Source: Ruminococcus flavefaciens (lineage in GTDB: Bacteria; Bacillota; Clostridia; Oscillospirales; Ruminococcaceae). Taken from it: a DNA stretch of 10,809 nucleotides. Both the position numbers and the translations under genes were made by a program. A model generated the notes under the pieces. That model saw only the letters and a program-made list of their open reading frames with translations, was not told the origin of the DNA and ran no database searches. Shown in pieces: positions 6,374 to 10,809 of the stretch. Every line of letters starts with the position of its first letter. Position 1 is the first letter of the stretch. Location of the stretch: positions 1-10,809 of the forward strand of contig CADBAC010000117.1 in assembly GCA_902792495.1 (NCBI GenBank), read 5' to 3'.

Positions 6374-7628
6374 GCTGATCAACACCTTCAATTATAATAT
6401 CGTCATAGAGGGAAAGGTAATCACTGTCCCCTGTATGTTCGGCGGAGAGCACATAATCGGTACCCTCATAGATAACGTCGATCTTCTTGAAGTCCACCTG
6501 TTCGCCTTTGAGTATGTAAACGCCTTTGGTATTGACGATACCCTCTGATTTATTGCCGTCCTCGTCGTAGAGTTCCTCATCGAGGTCAACGAAACGAATG
6601 GCTTCACGGGGCACTTTAAGTCCTGAATACTCGCCTTTTATGAGTTCCACCATTTCGCAGCGGTGCTGGACCAGATCGTAGTTGAACCTGCTGCATGACA
6701 TAATGATGATGCTTTTTGCAGGATCGCCTTCATCACGGATATCGTATATCTCGGCATTGCAGGTATCAGCCGAAGAACCGAATCTCAGCTTTACCTTGTC
6801 GCCGATAGCGTACATTTTCTTTGAATTATCTGCGATCACCGCAAGGTACCAGGTATAGCCGTCAACCAGCTTGCCGACGATGTTATTGTCTGTCAGTTTT
6901 CCGTCGGCAGCACTCTCGATCTGTGCGATGGTTATAGTGCCAAGATTATCCTCGCTGAACTGCTCCTCATAGCCGTCGCAATAGCTTACGAAATAAGCGG
7001 AACGGGATGAAAGGATAGTTTCGGTAGGCTCCACCGAAGATTGTTCAAGAGATGCGAGCTGAGTTTTGATATCGGCTATCTGCGGCGAAAAATCCTCAAC
7101 CTCATTGGTAATTATCTGATAGGTACTGAGGTGAACGAGCAGATCGTCCATAGTTGACTGCATATTCTGATAGTCCTTCATATCACGGTAATACATCAGA
7201 CTGCGGTAGTTCTCCTCAATGCCCTCGGATAATGTGGAAGGCTGAGCTGACTCAAGAGTACCGGGATTCTGTATCATTTCAAGTATATCCAGTTCACGGG
7301 TAAGCTTGTCTATCTCACGGTTGATGCTCACCTGATCGTCATTGGGATATACCTGAGCGATAACGCCGCCGCTGCTCAGACGGCCTCCGTCCGAGACATT
7401 GTAGCTGAGAACGCCGCTGCCGCTGTATGTAACAGGTTCTTCTTTTCTGATAAAAACGCCCTTATACTCCTGTGAAGCTGTAGCGCTTGCTCTCAGGGCA
7501 GAGACAGTATCCCTTTCCCTGTTGCGGAAATGCAGAACGATGCTGACGAATACGATAAAAAGCAGGATCAGGACGATATTACGCAGCATTTTTACAAAAA
7601 AGCTGCCTTCTGATCTATAGATCCGCAT
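6363..7628 (-). CDS. HlyD-like membrane-anchored adaptor protein
   Basis: A 421-residue protein with a short basic N-terminus, one membrane segment (about 14-33) and a large extracytoplasmic part. After the anchor comes a lipoyl/barrel-hybrid-like stretch (about 55-95: GVFIRKEEPVTY, GSGVLSYNVSDGGRLSSGGVIAQVY). A helical region follows (about 95-205), then a second beta-rich part with KLVDGYTWYLAVI, GDKVKLRFGSS and SGLKVPREAIRF. This order matches HlyD/RND-type adaptors that clostridia carry next to yggS. The partner transporter, if any, is not in the window, and the real role may be in envelope or division processes. ATG at 7628 has AGGTG six bases upstream and lies 12 bases after hfq. The family call is fairly sure; the function is not. 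Confidence 0.75.
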   Translation of the reverse strand: MRIYRSEGSFFVKMLRNIVLILLFIVFVSIVLHFRNRERDTVSALRASATASQEYKGVFIRKEEPVTYSGSGVLSYNVSDGGRLSSGGVIAQVYPNDDQVSINREIDKLTRELDILEMIQNPGTLESAQPSTLSEGIEENYRSLMYYRDMKDYQNMQSTMDDLLVHLSTYQIITNEVEDFSPQIADIKTQLASLEQSSVEPTETILSSRSAYFVSYCDGYEEQFSEDNLGTITIAQIESAADGKLTDNNIVGKLVDGYTWYLAVIADNSKKMYAIGDKVKLRFGSSADTCNAEIYDIRDEGDPAKSIIIMSCSRFNYDLVQHRCEMVELIKGEYSGLKVPREAIRFVDLDEELYDEDGNKSEGIVNTKGVYILKGEQVDFKKIDVIYEGTDYVLSAEHTGDSDYLSLYDDIIIEGVDQLGK

Positions 7629-7640
7629 TCATATCACCTG

Positions 7641-7880
7641 TCAGTCGTTTTTCTCGGAAGCGTCCAGTATAGAAACAGGTCTTGCAGGAATGATGGTAGA
7701 AATAGCGTGCTTGTAAACAAGCTGCTGCTTTCCGTCGCAGTCAAAGATGGCAACATAGCTGTCGAAGCCTCTTACCAGGCCTTTGAACTGGAAACCATTT
7801 GTAAGAATAATAGTTACCATTATCCTGTCTTTTCTGCACTGATTAAGGAACACGTCCTGCAGATTGATTGTTTTGTTCAT
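7641..7880 (-). CDS. hfq: RNA chaperone Hfq
   Basis: A 79-residue Sm-like hexameric RNA chaperone. The Sm1 motif covers about 4-46 ([15 protein letters not shown], then [23 protein letters not shown]), with Gln8 and Asp9 of the U-binding face and rim residues Arg16, Lys17 and Arg19. The Sm2 signature YKHAIS is at 56-61. The C-terminal tail is short ([11 protein letters not shown]), as in Firmicutes. The start at 7880 was chosen because AAAGGAG lies seven bases upstream and the protein then begins at the family N-terminus MNKTINLQD. An upstream ATG at 7928 would add an unrelated basic stretch. It follows miaA, the near-universal Hfq neighbour, with its own likely promoter between them. Confidence 0.97.
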   Translation of the reverse strand: MNKTINLQDVFLNQCRKDRIMVTIILTNGFQFKGLVRGFDSYVAIFDCDGKQQLVYKHAISTIIPARPVSILDASEKND

Positions 7881-7980
7881 ACACATTCTCCTTTTTCTCA
7901 ATACTTTGATCGTGTACTGCCGCATCATAGGCGCACCTTAAAACGCAGATGATACTTTTAGATGGAAATACACACAATAC

Positions 7981-7989
7981 ATTATATCA
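7981..7989 (-). promoter_or_regulatory. Candidate extended -10 promoter for hfq
   Basis: On the minus strand the miaA stop codon TGA (7989-7987) is followed directly by TATAAT (7986-7981), giving a perfect extended -10 element TGNTATAAT. No good -35 box lies 17 bases upstream, which extended -10 promoters do not require. Transcription would start near 7974 and leave a leader of about 95 bases before the hfq ATG. It is a sequence match only. Confidence 0.5.
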
Positions 7990-8851
7990 CATATGAAAGT
8001 ATTTTGCTATAGCTTTTTCGCATTTTTCTAAAATTTCATTTTTTTTATCAATTCTGTCTAAAAATATCCAGTTTATACGGTCATTTTTTCTAAACCACGT
8101 TAACTGGCGCTTGGCATATCTTCTGGTTTCCTGTTTGATTATGCCGATACAGTCCTCCAGTGACATCGTTCCCTCGAAGTAAGGGATGAGTTCCTTGTAG
8201 CCTATGGCATTGGCCGCGGTCTTCATTCCGCTCTGCTGCCACAGGTCACGGGCTTCTTCCACCAGGCCTGCCTTCACCATTTCGTCCACACGCAGGTTTA
8301 TGCGGTCGTAGAGCTTCTGTCTGTCCTCGAAGTTGAGACCGAATATCAGGGAATCGTAAGGGCTTTCCACCTGTTTGCTCTCGGCTTTCAGTTCGCTGAA
8401 CCGCCTTCCCGTTACGTGACAGACCTCGATGGCACGAACCACTCTCACCAGATTATTGGGATGTATGCCCTCAGCGGCTTCGGGGTCAAGCTCCGCAAGC
8501 CTTGCATGGAGCGCCTCATTGCCGTTTTCACGGGCAAAAGCGTACAACTCCTCACGGTAAGCCTCGTCACTTCCGCCCTCGGAGAATTTCACATTCTCCA
8601 GAAGCGAGTCCCGCCGCCGAAAAGCTGACATCACGGTCAAGGAAGTCCATGAGATGATGGGGGATCCCCTGCTTTTCTTCTTCCGTCGGCTTTGCAGAGG
8701 CTATGTCCATGCCCTTGTATATCTGCATGGAATCGGCAGAGACTACCTCTCCGCCGTACTTTTTTGCAAGTTCCACGCCCAGCCACGTCTTGCCCGAGGC
8801 GGTAGGCCCCACTACTGCAAGGACAAAGGGCTTGTTATTCTTTCCGTTCAT
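7987..8851 (-). pseudogene. miaA: tRNA dimethylallyltransferase MiaA, internally deleted and frame shifted
   Basis: MiaA adds a dimethylallyl group to A37 of tRNAs reading UNN codons. The first 78 residues are normal: P-loop GPTASGKT (15-22), [38 protein letters not shown]. The frame then leaves the family and stops at 8567. One frame over, the family resumes at [16 protein letters not shown] (from about 8610) and runs to the proper C-terminus: NPNN-type block HPNNLVRVVRAIEV, FGLNFEDRQKLYDRIN, NAIGYKELIPYFEG, RRYAKRQLTWFRKN. Some 30 residues that include the VVGGTGLY motif are missing, so one deletion at about 8605-8617 is the simplest reading. The ATG at 8851 has GGGAG upstream and overlaps the preceding gene by 17 bases. 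The two open pieces are 8567-8851 and 7987-8640. As given, no full MiaA is encoded. Confidence 0.87.
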
Positions 8852-9512
8852 TATCAGTTTCTCCCGACTGTAAGAGCTTTTTCTTTCTGCGCTTGTTACG
8901 TATCAAATAAACCACGCCGAAAATGGTCATTGCTATGAAAAGCAGCCACATTCTGCTGTCTCTGAAAGGACTTACTGTTGCGGCTTTATAGCTGAGTTCA
9001 TCCCCGTCTGCGTAAAGATCATATGAAACTCTCCTCAGAAATACAGGCATTATATGCTTTTCTTCTGTGATACCGAGGATATTTCCGTCCTTGTCACAGT
9101 AAGCTACTTTTATATACGGAAGATACTCGAATCTGCCTGCCCAGTCTTCAAAACATATCTTATTATCGGGCTGTGCAGGGTCTATCCTGTCTCCGGTATA
9201 AAAGAATTCAGTATGGAACATCAGGCTTTTGTAACCGTCCTTGTCGTACTGTGCAACTTCGCAGTCGTGACCACTGATCCCCAGAATGGGTTCATAAGTC
9301 ATATATGTCGGACTTTCTCTCTCCCAGTCACCTTTCGCAAGAACATCCGCAAATACTGTGCCTTCGGGCATATTTTTGAGATGAAGATAAACAAGCTGGT
9401 CGCTCCATGCGCCGGTGGTGACCTTGCTTATTATCCATAAGCCGATGCATCCCAAAAGAACAAGATATACTGCTATGAATACTACTGAAAAAACCTTGAA
9501 TAAGCGCTTCAT
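8835..9512 (-). CDS. Unknown membrane protein with two TM segments and an outer domain
   Basis: I do not recognise this 225-residue protein. It has an N-terminal membrane segment (about 8-29: [20 protein letters not shown]), a soluble region of about 155 residues with many aromatic and acidic residues and four scattered cysteines or so, and a second membrane segment (about 188-204). A very basic NKRRKKKLL follows, then a polar tail ending ERKE. The basic tail predicts a cytoplasmic C-terminus, which puts the middle domain outside the cell. The start ATG has a strong AGGAGG site five bases upstream. It follows the other small membrane gene by 14 bases and overlaps miaA by 17, so it is part of the same transcript. 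A structural or sensory role in the envelope is possible, but nothing in the sequence proves a function. Confidence 0.7.
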   Translation of the reverse strand: MKRLFKVFSVVFIAVYLVLLGCIGLWIISKVTTGAWSDQLVYLHLKNMPEGTVFADVLAKGDWERESPTYMTYEPILGISGHDCEVAQYDKDGYKSLMFHTEFFYTGDRIDPAQPDNKICFEDWAGRFEYLPYIKVAYCDKDGNILGITEEKHIMPVFLRRVSYDLYADGDELSYKAATVSPFRDSRMWLLFIAMTIFGVVYLIRNKRRKKKLLQSGETDNERKE

Positions 9513-9526
9513 GATTACCTCCTGAG

Positions 9527-9820
9527 TTACTGCTCTTTTCTTTCTGTCTCCTCATCATCCTCCTCTTCCTCAGCTTCTTCAACTATATGAGTCGGCTCAG
9601 AGATAAGATTATCGTAAACCGTTACTATGGTCTTGGCGCAGATGGATGCCGCAAGCACTCCGGGGATGAAGGCAAGGGCGAATACCATAGCTCCACGTAC
9701 CAACTTATTTTTACTTTTTACTATATCAGGACGTTTGATAAACAGTGTCATTACTCCGACAAATGCCACTGCAAAACAAGCCAGTGTATACCACACTTTT
9801 TCGCTGATATGGAAATGCAT
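9527..9820 (-). CDS. Unknown small membrane protein with acidic tail
   Basis: I do not recognise this 97-residue protein. Two hydrophobic segments (about 10-28 and 42-62) are joined by a basic loop (KRPDIVKSKNKLVR), which by the positive-inside rule lies in the cytoplasm, so both ends would face outward. Residues 80-97 form an extremely acidic tail (EEAEEEEDDEETERKEQ). The start has AAAGGAG eight bases upstream. The gene stands between the end of mutL and the 225-residue membrane gene, 14 bases from the latter. The spacing and shared strand suggest the two act together, possibly as a small membrane complex. Confidence 0.65.
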   Translation of the reverse strand: MHFHISEKVWYTLACFAVAFVGVMTLFIKRPDIVKSKNKLVRGAMVFALAFIPGVLAASICAKTIVTVYDNLISEPTHIVEEAEEEEDDEETERKEQ

Positions 9821-9884
9821 CGGACGATCTCCTTTCTTTTAATGCATAGTAAACTTAATTTCCTATATGTGAGCGCAGGAGAAC

Positions 9885-9922
9885 GCATTCATTCTCAATT
9901 CTGCATTCTCCATTCTCAATTC
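9885..9922. repeat. Short direct repeats CATTCTCAATTC between mutL and next gene
   Basis: CATTCTCAATTC occurs at 9890-9901 and again at 9911-9922, with an extra CATTCTC at 9904-9910 between them. On the coding strand this reads as GAATTGAGAATG units directly after the mutL stop. The 13-mer ATTCTCCATTCTC (9905-9917) recurs at 5554-5566 before sepF, where its complement supplies the ribosome binding site. Repeats of this GAATTGAGAATGG type are common between genes in many bacteria, from recall. Function is unknown. Confidence 0.5.
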
Positions 9923-9923
9923 A

Positions 9924-10809
9924 TCAGGTGCGCTTGAATTGATGTGCGATGTTGTTCTTGGTCATGGTGAACATCACAGGTCTGCCGTGAGGGCAGTGTC
10001 TTATCCTCTCATCGTAGTAGACCTGCTCGGCAAGGGACTGCAATTCTGCCATCTCGTTCTTGTCATTGGCTTTTACGGCCGACTTGCAGGCAACCGTATG
10101 GAGCATATCGTCCAGCATATGGGACTGGGGGTTATGGGCATACATACGCAGATTTGACAAGATCAGCAAGGAGTTCGGTATTCTCCTGGAGAGCGCTTAC
10201 CTCGTCGCCTGTCATGAGGACTTTTATCCCCGTCAGCAGTTTCTGGCTGTACTGACGGCAGTTGCGGCTTTTCAGCCTCTCGAATATGATACGCTCATGG
10301 GCGGCGTGTTTGTCTATCATTATAACTGTGTTGTCTCCCACTTCAGCGATGACATACAGGCCGAAAGCCTCACCGATAACACGTATCTTCGGCTTTTCCG
10401 TCCACACCGACTGCTCAGGCTCGGGAGCTGCCTCCTGCTTCACGGGAGTGCTGGCAAATGAGCTTGTGTTGATGTAGCTGAATCCTTCAATAGGCGCAGG
10501 TTCCGGCTTTTCAACAGGCGGCTCAGGCGCTTTCACAGGCTGAGGAGCGCTCTGCACCACAGGTCTCACAGGCTCGGCAGGTGCCGACTGAACTACAGGT
10601 CTTGCCTGCTCCGTCTGCAAAGGTGCAGGCTCAGCAACAGGCTCAGGCTTGCTGTATTCGGGGCAAACCTCAATATCCGCAGTTTCAAGAGGGATATCCT
10701 CCTCTTTCTCCTGCACAGGCTGTACCGCAGGCTTTTCCTCGGCCATGCGGCGCTCTGTCTCGGCTATCTGAGAAACGGGGGTGAACATGAACTCCTGCTG
10801 TTTCATCTC
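9924..10809 (-). pseudogene. mutL: DNA mismatch repair protein MutL, C-terminal part, internally deleted (5' end outside window)
   Basis: MutL couples mismatch recognition to strand incision. The visible part opens with a long Pro/Glu/Val-rich linker containing RPVVQSAP twice (10543-10602), then the C-terminal dimerisation/endonuclease domain: PKIRVIGEAFGLYVIAEV and the metal-binding motif DKHAAHERIIFE (10279-10314), matching DQHA(X)2E(X)4E. After ENTELLADL the frame gives VKSAYVCP and stops at 10132-10134. One frame over, the family resumes as ILSNLRMYAH, LDDMLHTVACKSAVKAND, and the endonuclease motif CPHGRPV, ending FKRT at 9924. About 35-45 residues (GF..FG....VR.VP-type block) are absent, so a deletion at about 10150-10165 is inferred. 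GATCTTG at 10158-10164 could be a deletion-junction microhomology. The frame is open at the right edge; the ATPase domain lies beyond it. Confidence 0.85.

Noticed and set aside
8560..8660. Intein, intron or mobile insertion splitting miaA
   Set aside because: The two halves are closer together than in a normal gene, so material is missing rather than added.
9830..9880. Sigma-70 promoter for the small membrane genes (CTCACA, 16 bases, TACTAT on the minus strand)
   Set aside because: Both boxes match the consensus only partly and the region is AT-rich, so such a match is expected by chance.
9885..9922. CRISPR array
   Set aside because: The repeats are only 12 bases with 9 bases between them and no array continues.
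5163..10134. Programmed frameshift or translational bypass in sepF, miaA and mutL
   Set aside because: I see no slippery heptamer with a following structure at the junctions. Changing frame would not replace the conserved residues that are simply not encoded.
10543..10602. Tandem DNA repeat in mutL as a phase-variation site
   Set aside because: It is a twofold repeat of RPVVQSAP within the usual proline-rich MutL linker, with diverged codons, and the frame is intact through it.

Overview
The window looks like chromosome from a Gram-positive gut Firmicute of the Ruminococcus/Oscillospiraceae type. The evidence is the conserved division-cluster order (yggS/ylmE - sepF/ylmF - ylmH - divIVA - ileS), a clostridial mutL - miaA - hfq block, AGGAGG-type ribosome binding sites, and palindromic intergenic repeats of a kind common in Ruminococcaceae. 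The genus is inferred; no rRNA is present. I see no phage, transposase, CRISPR, tRNA or rRNA.

Layout: (1) Bases 1-462 (+) hold the C-terminal part of diaminopropionate ammonia-lyase (dpaL). (2) Bases 463-858 are a convergent, non-coding interval filled with hairpins: three consecutive small palindromes, a strong terminator-like hairpin, a perfect 23-bp inverted repeat that competes with it, and a further hairpin. (3) From 859 to the right edge everything is on the minus strand. In transcription order: mutL (5' end outside the window), two small unknown membrane-protein genes, miaA, hfq, a HlyD-like membrane adaptor, yggS, sepF, ylmH, divIVA and ileS. Most neighbours overlap or lie within 31 bases, so this is one or a few co-transcribed units. 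A likely extended -10 promoter for hfq sits at the end of miaA. Functionally the block joins DNA repair (MutL), tRNA modification and charging (MiaA, IleS), RNA chaperoning (Hfq), PLP homeostasis (YggS) and septum/pole placement (SepF, YlmH, DivIVA).

The most striking point is that three separate housekeeping genes, sepF, miaA and mutL, each break in the same way. The upstream half is intact, about 30-45 conserved residues are missing, and the downstream half resumes in another frame with its conserved C-terminus preserved. In each case the simplest reading is one internal, frame-changing deletion of roughly 100 bp. The other genes (ileS, divIVA, ylmH, yggS, hlyD-like, hfq) look full length. 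Either this is a real, recent set of lesions, which would be remarkable because mutL loss predicts a mutator, or it is a recurrent assembly artefact. Reads across the three junctions would decide. I found no convincing novel defence or mobile system.
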